DNA from: Agaribacillus sp965228415
Lineage (GTDB): Bacteria; Bacteroidota; Bacteroidia; Cytophagales; Cyclobacteriaceae
DNA: 64,000 bases
Direction of reading: 5' to 3'
Assembly (NCBI GenBank): GCA_965228415.1
Contig: OZ245814.1
Span: forward strand, 1,798,001 to 1,862,000
Part shown: positions 43,835-53,892 of the stretch, piece by piece
Numbering within the stretch: position 1 is the first letter of the stretch
How the letters are laid out: every line of letters begins with the position of its first letter
Notes under the pieces: model-generated
What the model saw: the letters and a program-made list of their open reading frames with translations, nothing else
The model's database searches: none
Told to the model about the DNA's origin: nothing
Made by a program: the position numbers and the translations under genes

Positions 43835-46800
43835 ATGGGGAAAGATAACTTTTATAACTTGCGTTTTTTTGTGGTGCTTGCCATATTGGTTTTTGCGTCT
43901 CCATTGTCACTTTTAGGGCAAAAGCGGTGCAGTACCGTGGAGTATGAAGCGTATCGCCGTAACCAGCACCCAACGATGGAAACTTCCAAAACATTTGAAA
44001 ACTGGCTGGGCAAAAAAATCGCTTATAAAAAATCCATTGCTTCAGGCGCCAAGACAAGCGCAGCTGTGGTTACCATCCCGATAGTAGTACATGTGGTACA
44101 CATGGGCGAACCCGTTGGGCAGGGCAGTAATATATCCGATGCGCAGATCATCTCACAAATTGAGGTTTTAAATGAGGACTTTCGCAGATTGAATAGCGAT
44201 GCCAGTGAGACGCTACCGGTCTTTGCTCCGGTAGCTGATGACATGGAAATTGAATTTACCCTGGCCAAACAAACCCCGGAAGGACTTGCCACTAATGGTA
44301 TTGTGAGGGTATTGAGCGATCAATCCAGTTATGGTCTTAAAGATGCTATTAAATTATCAAATTTAAGTTATTGGCCCGCCGAAGACTACCTGAATATATG
44401 GGTAACCACCTTGGGAGGCAGTTTATTGGGATTCGCCCAATTTCCGGTTTCATCGCTGGAGGGGCTGGAAGATGCTTCCAATAACCGGCTGACCGATGGA
44501 CTGGTGATGCGATATCAAAGTTTTGGGTCAAACACCAAGGGTACATTTCCATCGTTGATCGCGCCTTATGACCGGGGCCGAACTGCTACACACGAAATGG
44601 GTCATTTTTTTGGGTTAAGACATATTTGGGGCGACGGCAATTGCAGCCAGGATGATTTCTGCCTGGACACACCTTCTTCCTCATCCGAACATGAAGGCTG
44701 TAACCTGTCGCGGGAAAGCTGCGGACAACTCAGCATGGTGCAGAATTACATGGACTACACCGATGATGTCTGTATGAATTTATTTACCTCAGATCAAAAG
44801 GAAAGAATGAGAATTGTCCTGGAAAGTAGCCCGAGACGAAAAAGTCTTACCACTTCCTCGGGCGCCATTGACCCCAATCTTGTAGCGGATGACCTGGGGG
44901 TAAAAAGCGTCATCAATCCATCGCTATCACAGTGCGGCACCACTTTTACACCGACTATCGAGGTCAGAAATTACGGAACAAATAATATTACCTCTGCCAG
45001 GGTGAATTTCTCCATTAATGGTGTCATTGAAGAATCCATTGATGTAAACCTTTCCTTAACGCCACTGGATACAGACACCTTAACCTTCTCGGCCGTAAAC
45101 GATATAAATGTAGGAAGCAATGATATTCTTTTTGAAGTAGTAGAAGCTAATGGGATTCCCGACAATAACCCGGCAAACAACACGCAGTCACTGACTTATA
45201 TCGTCAACACAGAACGCGTGACATCCATCAACGAAACCTTTGAGATTTTTCCCACCGACTGGATCGTGGTGAACGCTGATGCGAGTACCACCTGGTTGTT
45301 GCAATCCGCACCGGGTATCAGCCAGAACAATAAGGCAATGGTGATCAATTATTTTGGTTACGAAGATGCACTCGGTGAAATAGACCGGCTGATAAGTCCT
45401 CCGCTGGACTTTTCCAATGCTACGTCCATCTCACTGACTTTTAGATATGCCTATGTGAACCGGAATGATAAGCAGGACCGGCTTACCGTGGCTATGTCCA
45501 CTAATTGCGGCAGTAGCTTTGACAATATTATTTTTGACGAGGTAGGTCCGACACTGGCTACCTCGGACGCTCAGGAAACTGCATTTGTTCCCGAGGATAA
45601 ATCACACTGGAAAACTGTTTCCATCAATCTGGATAATTTTGCGGGTGCCCAGGACGTGAGGATAGCTTTTGATGCTCAAAACGGCGAAGGTAATAACCTG
45701 TATTTAGACGATGTTGTGCTGGAAATGGAGCAACAGTATGATACCGATATAAGTATTAAATCAGTACTTTCACCTACTGCTATCTCTTGCAACAACACAT
45801 TTGTTCCGGGCATTCAAATCCAAAACCCCGGCCGTTTGACGATCAGTAATTTTGCAGCCCAATACAGCATCGACGGTGTTCAACAGGCTACTGTTGATGC
45901 GCTCAGCCTGAATCCCGGAGAAGAAATCACCGTTGAATTTCCGGAAATCACATTGGCTGATGGCCAGTTTGAATTTGATTTCCTGGTAGTCAATCCGTCC
46001 GGACAAACAGATCAAAACCCGGATAACAACCAAATCATTGTCATTCAAAGTATTGACAACAACACAGAGGAAGCACCGATCCGGGAAACATTCAAAAATA
46101 CCGACCTTAAAAATACAGGGTGGCAGGTCTTAAATCCCGATCGGGATAAGACATGGCTTATTACTCCGGCAGCGGGAAATGGCAACAATAATAACGCTGC
46201 ATATATAAATGGATATGATTACGAAACTACCGGCGAAGAGGACTGGTTAGTCAGCCCGGTTTTGGATTTTAGCGGTGCGGATAAAGCCAGTTTAACCTTT
46301 AAGTTTTCCTATGCCAACATCAATAATTATAATGACCTGCTGAAAATCCGGGTATCACGTAACTGCGGTGAAACTTTCGACGATCCTATTTATGTAAAAC
46401 AAGCAGCTGCATTGGGGATAACCACTTCCAGTCAACCCTGGGCGCCTGCGGCAGAGGAAGATTGGCAAGCCGAATTCGTGAATCTGAATAGCTACGCAGG
46501 TTACAAACAGATCAGATTGGCTTTTGTGTTTGAAAACCAATTTGGCAACAATCTCTATGTAGATGATATTGAATTTTTTCTCACCAGCAACCGGAATTTC
46601 CCGGTACCGGAAACCAATTCCTTTGTTATCTACCCCAATCCGGTAGTTAATGGTAATTTCAACGCCAGCTTCAATTTGGCCAACAAAGAAGATATTCATC
46701 TTGCTATTATTGACTGCAAGGGGCAGGTCGTTTATGAAAGAAATTTGGAAAAAACGCTCAACCAAACCTATACCCTGGAATTGCCACAACTGATCAATGG

Positions 46801-46867
46801 CGTTTACTTTGTTAAAACAGCTGGTCCCAGTCTCAATGACGTGCAAAAATTGCTTATTCAAAAATAA
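43835..46867 (+). CDS. Secreted M43 (pappalysin-like) metalloprotease with T9SS sorting domain
   Basis: The protein has 1010 residues. A signal peptide (about 1-29, ending LSLLGQ) precedes the M43 zinc site HEMGHFFGLRH (His253, Glu254, His257, His263) and a downstream MVQNYMDYTDDVCMNLFT Met-turn. Two repeated modules follow. Each is a CARDB-like domain (LGVKSVINPSLSQCGTTF; ISIKSVLSPTAISCNNTF) with a MAM/choice-of-anchor-like domain (WLLQSAPGISQNN; WLITPAAGNGNNN). The last about 80 residues (FVIYPNPVVNGNF ... NGVYFVKTAG) are a type-A T9SS C-terminal signal. It is exported to the surface or medium; the substrate is unknown. Confidence 0.93.
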   Translation: MGKDNFYNLRFFVVLAILVFASPLSLLGQKRCSTVEYEAYRRNQHPTMETSKTFENWLGKKIAYKKSIASGAKTSAAVVTIPIVVHVVHMGEPVGQGSNISDAQIISQIEVLNEDFRRLNSDASETLPVFAPVADDMEIEFTLAKQTPEGLATNGIVRVLSDQSSYGLKDAIKLSNLSYWPAEDYLNIWVTTLGGSLLGFAQFPVSSLEGLEDASNNRLTDGLVMRYQSFGSNTKGTFPSLIAPYDRGRTATHEMGHFFGLRHIWGDGNCSQDDFCLDTPSSSSEHEGCNLSRESCGQLSMVQNYMDYTDDVCMNLFTSDQKERMRIVLESSPRRKSLTTSSGAIDPNLVADDLGVKSVINPSLSQCGTTFTPTIEVRNYGTNNITSARVNFSINGVIEESIDVNLSLTPLDTDTLTFSAVNDINVGSNDILFEVVEANGIPDNNPANNTQSLTYIVNTERVTSINETFEIFPTDWIVVNADASTTWLLQSAPGISQNNKAMVINYFGYEDALGEIDRLISPPLDFSNATSISLTFRYAYVNRNDKQDRLTVAMSTNCGSSFDNIIFDEVGPTLATSDAQETAFVPEDKSHWKTVSINLDNFAGAQDVRIAFDAQNGEGNNLYLDDVVLEMEQQYDTDISIKSVLSPTAISCNNTFVPGIQIQNPGRLTISNFAAQYSIDGVQQATVDALSLNPGEEITVEFPEITLADGQFEFDFLVVNPSGQTDQNPDNNQIIVIQSIDNNTEEAPIRETFKNTDLKNTGWQVLNPDRDKTWLITPAAGNGNNNNAAYINGYDYETTGEEDWLVSPVLDFSGADKASLTFKFSYANINNYNDLLKIRVSRNCGETFDDPIYVKQAAALGITTSSQPWAPAAEEDWQAEFVNLNSYAGYKQIRLAFVFENQFGNNLYVDDIEFFLTSNRNFPVPETNSFVIYPNPVVNGNFNASFNLANKEDIHLAIIDCKGQVVYERNLEKTLNQTYTLELPQLINGVYFVKTAGPSLNDVQKLLIQK

Positions 46868-47034
46868 TGAGTAAGATTGGAAGGAAAAGGAACAGGGTAA
46901 ATGCGGTAGCTTGCTGATTTTCGAACCACCGGGCAGAATCTCAAAAATTTTATTGGCGCATTGATGGTTAGATAGTTTATTTTAGTGATATATTCTTTGG
47001 CTTTTGTAAATTGCAATTTATACATTGATTGAAA

Positions 47035-49308
47035 ATGGATTATCTAAAGAACCTTAATGAGCCACAACTTGAAGGGGTAATGAATACCGAAGGCCCGTGC
47101 ATGATCATCGCCGGAGCGGGTTCGGGAAAAACCAGGGTGTTGACCATGCGTATTGCCCATCTTATAAAAGCACAAGAGATAGATCCATTTAACATTCTGG
47201 CGCTTACTTTTACCAACAAAGCCTCGAAAGAGATGCGGGACAGGATTGAAGGTGTGGTAGGTCATGAAGCCAGGAACATATGGATGGGGACATTCCATTC
47301 TATTTTTGCCCGTATTCTGAGGGCCGAGGCTTCGAAACTCGGTTATCCCAGCAATTTTACCATTTACGATACTGATGATTCCAAATCTTTGATTAAAAAT
47401 ATTGTCAAAGAGAAAGGACTTGATGATAAAGTTTATAAACCCAATACCGTCTTAAACAGGATCTCTGCTGCTAAAAACAGACTGGTTTCCTGGCAGGAAT
47501 ACCTAAAAAATCCTATCTACCGCGCCGATGACGAAAGCGCGATGAAACCGGAAGTAGGTAACATATATCAGTCCTACGCAGACCGCTGCTTCAAAGCATC
47601 CGCCATGGATTTTGATGATCTCTTATTTAATACCAATGTCTTATTCAGAGATCATTTGGATGTTTTAAATAAATATCAGCAGCGATTCAGGTATGTGCTG
47701 GTGGATGAGTTCCAGGATACTAATTTGTCTCAATATCTTATCACCAAAAAACTGGCGGCCGTCAATCAGAATATTTGTGTGGTGGGAGACGATGCGCAAA
47801 GTATTTACGCCTTTCGGGGCGCCGACATTCAAAACATCCTGAATTTTGAAAAGGACTATGCCGATTTGAGGATTATCAAGCTGGAGCAAAATTATCGTTC
47901 TACCCAGAACATCGTTGACGCCGCTAATTCGGTAATCAATAAAAACCGGGCACAGCTAAAGAAAAAAGTGTGGACTGAAAACACACCAGGTGAACTCATT
48001 GAAGTGATTAAGGCCAGTAGTGATAATGAGGAAGGCAAACTGGTTGCCAGCAACATTTTTGAAGAAAAAATGCACCATCAACTGTCCTACGAAGATTTCG
48101 CCATCCTGTACCGCACCAACAGCCAGTCGAGATCTATTGAAGAGGCGCTTCGCCGGGCCAATATCAAATATAAAATCATTGGTGGTTTGTCCTTTTATCA
48201 AAGAAAGGAAATCAAAGATATACTTTCCTATCTGAGATTTGCCATCAACCAGCAGGACGAGCAGGCCCTGCGACGCATTATCAACCTGCCTAAACGCGGC
48301 ATCGGGCCGGCCTCTGTCGATAAGGTGTTAGTAGCCGCATACGAACATGATATTACTATCTGGGAAGTATTGGAAAACATCCATAGCTTCCTTTCCGGCA
48401 GAACAGCCAACGCCATCAGTGACTTTGTGACCATGATCAAGGCCTTTAAGCTGGAAATAGAAAGAAAAGACGCTTTTGAAGCTGCTACACATATAGCCAA
48501 AAATTCGGGCATTCTAAGGGAATTGTACGAGGATAAGACCATTGAGGGGCTTAACAGGTATGAAAACGTTCAGGAACTATTAAATGCCATCAAAGAATAT
48601 GTGGATAATGAAGAAAATGAAGATAAGTCACTGGGCGCCTTTCTACAGGAAATAGCCCTGCTTACCAGCGTTGATCAGGACAAAAGCGAGGACAATGACC
48701 TGGTAACATTGATGACAATCCACATGGCCAAGGGATTGGAATTTAAATATATTTATGTGGTGGGTATGGAAGAAGATCTATTCCCTTCCCAAATGATGTT
48801 ATCAAGCAGGGCTGATCTGGAAGAGGAAAGACGGTTATTTTATGTCGCCATTACCCGGGCAAAAATAAAACTGTGCCTTTCCTATGCACTTAACAGGTAT
48901 CGATTCGGCCGGCTTAAGAACTGTGAGCCCAGCCGGTTCCTGGAAGATATTGACCCAAAGTATATTAAAGTAAACAGGTTGCAAAAAGGAAGCGATGCAC
49001 TGACTTTTGATCAGCTTACTCCAAATCATGGCGCTGGCAGTCAATATGCCAGAAACCTGGTCAACAGTGTCCGCAAAACGCCTGCGACCAATCCGAAGCA
49101 TTATCACAAACCCGACAAGGATTTTGCCCCAAGTGACACGTCAGGATTGGCCGAAGGTATGAAAGTAGAACACGCAAAATTCGGGTTTGGCGTGGTTACT
49201 ATGATGGACAACCTGGGTGCCAACAAAAAAGCAAAAGTCAACTTTGAAAAGTTCGGAGAAAAAACGCTATTGTTAAGTTTTGCCAAACTTAAAATTCATG
49301 ATAGTTAA
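47035..49308 (+). CDS. UvrD/PcrA-type superfamily 1 DNA helicase
   Basis: The protein has 757 residues. The ATG at 47035 (MDYLKNLNEPQLEGV) is preferred over a TTG six bases earlier. SF1A motifs are IAGAGSGKTRVLTMR (Walker A), LTFTNKASKEMRDR (Ia), VDEFQDTN (II), VGDDAQSIYAFRGAD (III), LEQNYRSTQNI (IV), TIHMAKGLEFKYIYV (V) and RLFYVAITRAK (VI). The C-terminal tail (about 700-757, KFGFGVVTMMD and VNFEKFGEKTLLLSFA) is the Tudor-like segment that binds RNA polymerase in PcrA. It is a 3'-5' helicase in nucleotide excision repair and replication-conflict resolution. It stands alone, with 160 bases upstream. Confidence 0.94.
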   Translation: MDYLKNLNEPQLEGVMNTEGPCMIIAGAGSGKTRVLTMRIAHLIKAQEIDPFNILALTFTNKASKEMRDRIEGVVGHEARNIWMGTFHSIFARILRAEASKLGYPSNFTIYDTDDSKSLIKNIVKEKGLDDKVYKPNTVLNRISAAKNRLVSWQEYLKNPIYRADDESAMKPEVGNIYQSYADRCFKASAMDFDDLLFNTNVLFRDHLDVLNKYQQRFRYVLVDEFQDTNLSQYLITKKLAAVNQNICVVGDDAQSIYAFRGADIQNILNFEKDYADLRIIKLEQNYRSTQNIVDAANSVINKNRAQLKKKVWTENTPGELIEVIKASSDNEEGKLVASNIFEEKMHHQLSYEDFAILYRTNSQSRSIEEALRRANIKYKIIGGLSFYQRKEIKDILSYLRFAINQQDEQALRRIINLPKRGIGPASVDKVLVAAYEHDITIWEVLENIHSFLSGRTANAISDFVTMIKAFKLEIERKDAFEAATHIAKNSGILRELYEDKTIEGLNRYENVQELLNAIKEYVDNEENEDKSLGAFLQEIALLTSVDQDKSEDNDLVTLMTIHMAKGLEFKYIYVVGMEEDLFPSQMMLSSRADLEEERRLFYVAITRAKIKLCLSYALNRYRFGRLKNCEPSRFLEDIDPKYIKVNRLQKGSDALTFDQLTPNHGAGSQYARNLVNSVRKTPATNPKHYHKPDKDFAPSDTSGLAEGMKVEHAKFGFGVVTMMDNLGANKKAKVNFEKFGEKTLLLSFAKLKIHDS

Positions 49309-49570
49309 ACCTGTTTGCCAGTTTTCCCAACGCAAACAGCGCGGGAGAAAAAGGCAGGTAATCACGTGAAACTGATATGTCTGATATGATTATTGAATAA
49401 GTAGGGGAAGGACAAAAACAAACATTAGGGTTTCCATCAGACCCGGAAAAACAAATTATAAACAGATAAAACCATCTTATATCAGGTTTAAAAATCAAAT
49501 CGTGGTGTATTTTCCACCGTTTTAAAAAAATTCCTGTATTTTTAGGTTTCCTAAGCAAAAGATTTAATGT

Positions 49571-50218
49571 ATGAAAACTGAAATGAGCGAATACAACACG
49601 CAGAAGCCGAAGTTAGTTTTGAAGGAGTACGGACGGAATATTCAAAAGTTAGTTGAATATATGACCAGCGTGGAGGATGACGAAAAAAGAAACTCCTATG
49701 CTGCTGTGCTAGTTGATTTAATGAGACAAATCAATCCGAATATAAAAGAAAGTAGCGAATACAATCAAAAGCTCTGGGACGATCTTTTTATCATGTCGGA
49801 TTTTAAAGCAGATATCAAGAGCCCCTACCCCAAACCTGAAGAAGGAATATTGACCAAAAAACCACAAAGAGTAGGTTACAACGTCAACCGTATAAGATAC
49901 AAACACTACGGCCGAAATATTGAATTAATTGTTGAAAAGGCCATTAGTACTGAAGATCCGGAAGAAAGAGAAGCATTTGTCATTTACCTGGGTAAATTAA
50001 TGAAGACTTTTTATGCTTCCTGGAATAAAGAGGTAGTTAGTGATCAGGTAATTATTGATCATATTAAGGAATTATCCAAGAATCAATTAGACATCGATCC
50101 CCAGAAGGTTAAAGATGAAAACCTTTTCGAAATTCTTTACAAGGAAAAAAATACAAAGCCTAAAAAAGAAAATACAGGTAAAAGGAGCAACAACGGAAAA
50201 AAACGGCGAAGAAATTAA
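49571..50218 (+). CDS. DUF4290 protein
   Basis: The protein has 215 residues. Two related halves begin KLVLKEYGRNIQKLVEYMTS and IRYKHYGRNIELIVEKAIST, each with a following helix pair (KRNSYAAVLVDLMRQI; EAFVIYLGKLMKTFY). The tail is basic (KKENTGKRSNNGKKRRRN). This matches DUF4290, a Bacteroidota family nearly always found directly before murA. It is cytoplasmic and has no known function. Its stop overlaps the murA ATG (TAATG). The 262 bases upstream hold no gene I can support. A start four codons later is possible. Confidence 0.88.
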   Translation: MKTEMSEYNTQKPKLVLKEYGRNIQKLVEYMTSVEDDEKRNSYAAVLVDLMRQINPNIKESSEYNQKLWDDLFIMSDFKADIKSPYPKPEEGILTKKPQRVGYNVNRIRYKHYGRNIELIVEKAISTEDPEEREAFVIYLGKLMKTFYASWNKEVVSDQVIIDHIKELSKNQLDIDPQKVKDENLFEILYKEKNTKPKKENTGKRSNNGKKRRRN

Positions 50219-51525
50219 TGGCATCTTTCAAAATTACCGGAGGCAACCGGCTTCACGGGGAAATTGAGCCCCAAGGTGCCAAAAATGAAGCGCTGCAAAT
50301 TTTAAGCGCTACCCTACTAACCGGCGAGTCGGTAACTATTCATAAGGTCCCAAACATCCGGGATGTAAACAAATTAATAGACCTGCTAAAATTAATGGGG
50401 GTCGATGTAGAAAAGTTAGGACCGGAATCCTACCGCTTTACTGCGAAAAATGTCGAGCTTTCCATTCTGGAAACGGAGGAGTACAAAACAATGGCTTCTT
50501 CGCTGAGAGGATCTATTATGGTCCTGGGACCGTTGTTGGCAAGGTTTGGGAAAGGGAAAATCCCCAAACCCGGAGGGGACAAAATAGGACGGCGGAGGTT
50601 AGATACCCACTTCATCGGCTTTCAAAAACTAGGTGCCAAATTTGAGTATCATGCGGGCGATGAGTTCTTTCACATCGATGCTTCAGATCTCAACGGCACT
50701 TACATCTTAATGGATGAAGCTTCAGTTACCGGCACCGCCAATATTGTGATGGCCGCTGTATTGGCCAAGGGGCAAACTACAGTATATAATGCCGCTTGTG
50801 AACCTTATGTGCAGCAACTATGTCGTATGCTCAATAGTATGGGAGCAGATATTCAGGGAATAGGTTCCAATCTTCTCACCATCAACGGTGTTACGGAATT
50901 GCACGGAACCGAGCACCAACTTCTGCCAGATATGATCGAAATTGGCAGCTTTATCGGTATGGCGGCTATGACACAATCGTCGTTAAAAATAAAAAATGCC
51001 AGGGTTGATCAATTAGGGTTGATACCCGATGTATTTCGCAAGTTGGGTATCCAAATGGAAATTATTGATGATGACATACTGATACCCGCTCAAACCAACT
51101 ATGAGATAGAGACCTTTATCGACGGTTCTATTATGACCGTGGCGGATGCAATTTGGCCGGGCTTCACCCCGGATTTGCTGAGTATCGTTTTGGTAGTCGC
51201 GACACAGGCGAAAGGTACGGTACTGGTGCATCAAAAAATGTTTGAAAGCCGCCTGTTTTTCGTGGATAAATTAATCGATATGGGGGCACAAATCATTCTT
51301 TGCGATCCGCATAGAGCTACCGTCATCGGTTTAGACAGAAAACAGGCGTTGCGAGGCATTCGTATGAGTTCTCCGGATATTCGGGCAGGCGTCTCCCTTT
51401 TGATAGCAGCCCTTTCAGCAGAAGGGGTTAGTATTATTGATCATGTTGAGCAAATCGACAGGGGTTATCAAAACATTGATGACAGGTTAAGGGCGCTGGG
51501 AGCCGATATTACCAGAATTGATTAG
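50218..51525 (+). CDS. murA: UDP-N-acetylglucosamine 1-carboxyvinyltransferase with Asp in place of the fosfomycin-target Cys
   Basis: The 435-residue protein transfers enolpyruvate from PEP to UDP-GlcNAc, the first committed step of peptidoglycan synthesis. The active-site Lys22/Asn23 (GAKNEALQ) and SSLRGSIMVLGPLLARFG are visible. The active loop reads PGGDKIGRRRLDTH with Asp121 where E. coli has Cys115. Asp at this place gives an active enzyme that fosfomycin cannot alkylate, as known from mycobacteria and Chlamydia. The C-terminal half has the usual two-domain inside-out barrel features. It is translationally coupled to the DUF4290 gene. Confidence 0.96.
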   Translation: MASFKITGGNRLHGEIEPQGAKNEALQILSATLLTGESVTIHKVPNIRDVNKLIDLLKLMGVDVEKLGPESYRFTAKNVELSILETEEYKTMASSLRGSIMVLGPLLARFGKGKIPKPGGDKIGRRRLDTHFIGFQKLGAKFEYHAGDEFFHIDASDLNGTYILMDEASVTGTANIVMAAVLAKGQTTVYNAACEPYVQQLCRMLNSMGADIQGIGSNLLTINGVTELHGTEHQLLPDMIEIGSFIGMAAMTQSSLKIKNARVDQLGLIPDVFRKLGIQMEIIDDDILIPAQTNYEIETFIDGSIMTVADAIWPGFTPDLLSIVLVVATQAKGTVLVHQKMFESRLFFVDKLIDMGAQIILCDPHRATVIGLDRKQALRGIRMSSPDIRAGVSLLIAALSAEGVSIIDHVEQIDRGYQNIDDRLRALGADITRID

Positions 51526-51546
51526 CTAACGTTAATAAGATAAGTC

Positions 51547-52449
51547 GTGTTTTTTTTTCGAAAATGGCTTAAAATTAATTTAGTACTTATCGTCGCATCA
51601 TTACCAATTTCTCCCCTGGGAGCACAGAACAAATATGAGGAATTGGAATTAATCAATGTCAGCCAGATGAACAATGATCAAAACAACCGTTTTGATTTAA
51701 GCGGGATTGTGATCGTGGATGACAGTTATTATGTGGTAGCTGATAAGGGTTGGAATAATTACATCTACGAAATTGGCTATCAGCAGAATACATGGCAGGT
51801 TATTAATTCGGTTTCATTGGGGCTGGTGGCCCCGCTCGACCTGGAAGGCCTCGATTTTTGCAATGAAAATTTTTACCTCATTAACGAGCTTGGCAACCAG
51901 GTTTATACGCTGGGGATCAACGGAGAAATGAGGCTTTTATCTATCCATTATGCTCAGAAAAATATCGATCCTGAAACCTGGAATGAAAATGCCGGTTATG
52001 AAGGCATAGCCGTAAATTGTAAAGACTCCATCCTCTACCTGGCCAAGGAAAGGGATCCAAGGTTTTTACTGGAAGTTGACATGAAATATGGTGTTATTGA
52101 AAGCCAGTTTAACATACCCGAAGATGAAAGCAACGATTTTGCCGATATGAAATATGAAAATGGGTTCTTGTACCTGCTGGAAAGAGGTGGTAGTCACATC
52201 AGCAAAGTCGATGCCCATACCAAGGCCCTGATCACCAAAGTAAGCTATAATCGTACCAGCGCCAGGCCAGGGAAACTTTACGAGCCCACCAAATACGGAA
52301 TGGCAGAAGCTTTATTATTAACGAAAGACGAAATCTGGATCGGCATAGATAACAATGGTCTGAAAGCATCCAAAACCGCGGAAGATCGCTTTGGTATAAC
52401 CGGCAATCAACCATCCATTTTAAGATTTAAAAGACCTGCCGGCTTTTAA
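51547..52449 (+). CDS. Exported phytase-esterase-like / SdiA-regulated beta-propeller protein
   Basis: The protein has 300 residues. The start is GTG at 51547, followed by nine T residues; no upstream ATG is in frame because stop codons intervene. A signal peptide (about 1-26, ending SPLGAQ) is followed by propeller-like strands: FDLSGIVIVDDSYYVVADKG, LDLEGLDFCNENFYLI, YEGIAVNCKDSILYLAKERD and SDFADMKYENGFLYLLERGG. That pattern fits the esterase-like-of-phytase or SdiA-regulated families, which I cannot separate by eye. It is 21 bases after murA and converges on the amidase gene, sharing four bases of stop overlap. Confidence 0.7.
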   Translation: MFFFRKWLKINLVLIVASLPISPLGAQNKYEELELINVSQMNNDQNNRFDLSGIVIVDDSYYVVADKGWNNYIYEIGYQQNTWQVINSVSLGLVAPLDLEGLDFCNENFYLINELGNQVYTLGINGEMRLLSIHYAQKNIDPETWNENAGYEGIAVNCKDSILYLAKERDPRFLLEVDMKYGVIESQFNIPEDESNDFADMKYENGFLYLLERGGSHISKVDAHTKALITKVSYNRTSARPGKLYEPTKYGMAEALLLTKDEIWIGIDNNGLKASKTAEDRFGITGNQPSILRFKRPAGF

Positions 52450-53711
52450 TCGGAGACCGAAGTCTCATATTTGATAACACCTTCCATAAACCAATTGGCC
52501 AGGGCTTGCCTGTTTGTTTCCAACACAAATCTTTGCTGGTCCTTTTTATTTCTGATATTTCCCAATTCGACGTAAACCGAAGTTGGTAGTGTTTTTTTCA
52601 ACATGTATAGGTTGCGTGTAACGACAGTGCCGTTATATCCCCGGTTTTTTTGATGTAACCCATACTTTTCATCAATATGCTGGCGCAGGCCTTGCGCCAT
52701 TTTTTTTCCAGACTTACTATTTGCTGAGTGATAAAAGAAAAGATCAACTCTTTCATTGGTGCTCCTGGAATCTACATGAAATATCAATAACCGTTGTATC
52801 TTGTTTCCTTCTTTTCTATGCTTTCTATACAATCTGTTGATCGTATCAGCTCTTTGCTTTAATCGCGCCAGCTGATTTCTTGGAATTTTACTTCCCCCAT
52901 AACATGTCTCATCTGTGTCACAAGGTAAAATAGTTCCGGACCTGATACCGTCATTTTCATCCTGAACAATCAAATACACCTGCGCCCCGTATCTGATAAG
53001 GTTATTGGCCAACCTGAGGGTAACATCATAGGCATATTCGTCCTCACACAGGTTGCTGCTACCGTACTTGCCAATAGCGCCGGGATCGGGGCCGCCATGG
53101 CCGCTCACGAGATAATAAATATGATTTTTCAATTGGTCACCTCTGATATCCACTACCTCGTCATTCTTTCCGAGTAAAGGAAAAACGACGGTTTCTACCG
53201 GTTTATCAACAACTTCCGGTTCCTTTTCCGTCAGAGAATCCGCCGACTGCAGCAGCTCACTGTCACAATCGAAAAACCGGTGTGGCACCCATAGTTTATC
53301 CTCAGATCGATAATCTCCAGGTTTAACACCCTTTGCCGTCAAATCATCGTTGTAGCTCTCGATTGTTTTAGCCTGCTGATAATCACTGATCCCAATGGTT
53401 GTACGAATACTTTTACCGTTGTATTGGTAAACCCGTATGGGCAACTGATACAGGCGTTCCAGTTTCAGTCCGTGCTTTTCTTCAATATCGTTGAGTTGAT
53501 AAAAATATTGCTGATCACAGGAGTCAAGCACGTTGTAACGCTCCAGAAACGATAAAATGCCATCGCCGGGCCTGGGACGAAGGGCCAAATACGTAGAATC
53601 CTGAGAAAAGGCTTCCGGTATGCCAATTAGCAGCAATAAGGAAAGAAGATTGAAATGAAATCTTAAACTTGAATAAAGTATTTTGATCCTGAAGAATTTG
53701 TTCGCTCTCAA
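52446..53711 (-). CDS. N-acetylmuramoyl-L-alanine amidase (Amidase_3)
   Basis: The protein has 421 residues. A hydrophobic N-terminus (about 20-36, ending EAFSQ) suggests export. Residues about 45-160 are a module with two LysM-like segments (YLALRPRPGDGILSFLERYNV and VKPGDYRSEDKLWVPHRFF). The catalytic Amidase_3 domain (about 180-415) has zinc ligands in VSGHGGPDPGAIG (His), CEDEYAYDVTLRLA (Glu) and LLIFHVDSR (His), and the catalytic Glu in VYVELGNIRNKKDQ. It cleaves the amide between MurNAc and peptide in daughter-cell separation or remodelling. Its stop overlaps the convergent propeller gene. Confidence 0.92.
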   Translation of the reverse strand: MRANKFFRIKILYSSLRFHFNLLSLLLLIGIPEAFSQDSTYLALRPRPGDGILSFLERYNVLDSCDQQYFYQLNDIEEKHGLKLERLYQLPIRVYQYNGKSIRTTIGISDYQQAKTIESYNDDLTAKGVKPGDYRSEDKLWVPHRFFDCDSELLQSADSLTEKEPEVVDKPVETVVFPLLGKNDEVVDIRGDQLKNHIYYLVSGHGGPDPGAIGKYGSSNLCEDEYAYDVTLRLANNLIRYGAQVYLIVQDENDGIRSGTILPCDTDETCYGGSKIPRNQLARLKQRADTINRLYRKHRKEGNKIQRLLIFHVDSRSTNERVDLFFYHSANSKSGKKMAQGLRQHIDEKYGLHQKNRGYNGTVVTRNLYMLKKTLPTSVYVELGNIRNKKDQQRFVLETNRQALANWFMEGVIKYETSVSD

Positions 53712-53892
53712 TTCTGTAATAAATACTTCTGTTACATCGAAAATAATAACTGCTAATTAAAACGACAAATTTAAGATAAAATGATAGTTAAATCGTTAAA
53801 AAAGTAAGCAATAACAAGCTCAAATCAGAAGCGCCACCAGGTGGTCAATAAAGTTAAAAGCCGCGTTTCCTTCATGTTTCAGCTATTGACGC

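Noticed and set aside
49289..49558. An 89-codon minus-strand ORF antisense to the end of the helicase gene, with a protein-like C-terminus
   Set aside because: It overlaps the well-supported helicase and has no recognisable family, no promoter and no signal peptide; the composition does not set it apart from chance.
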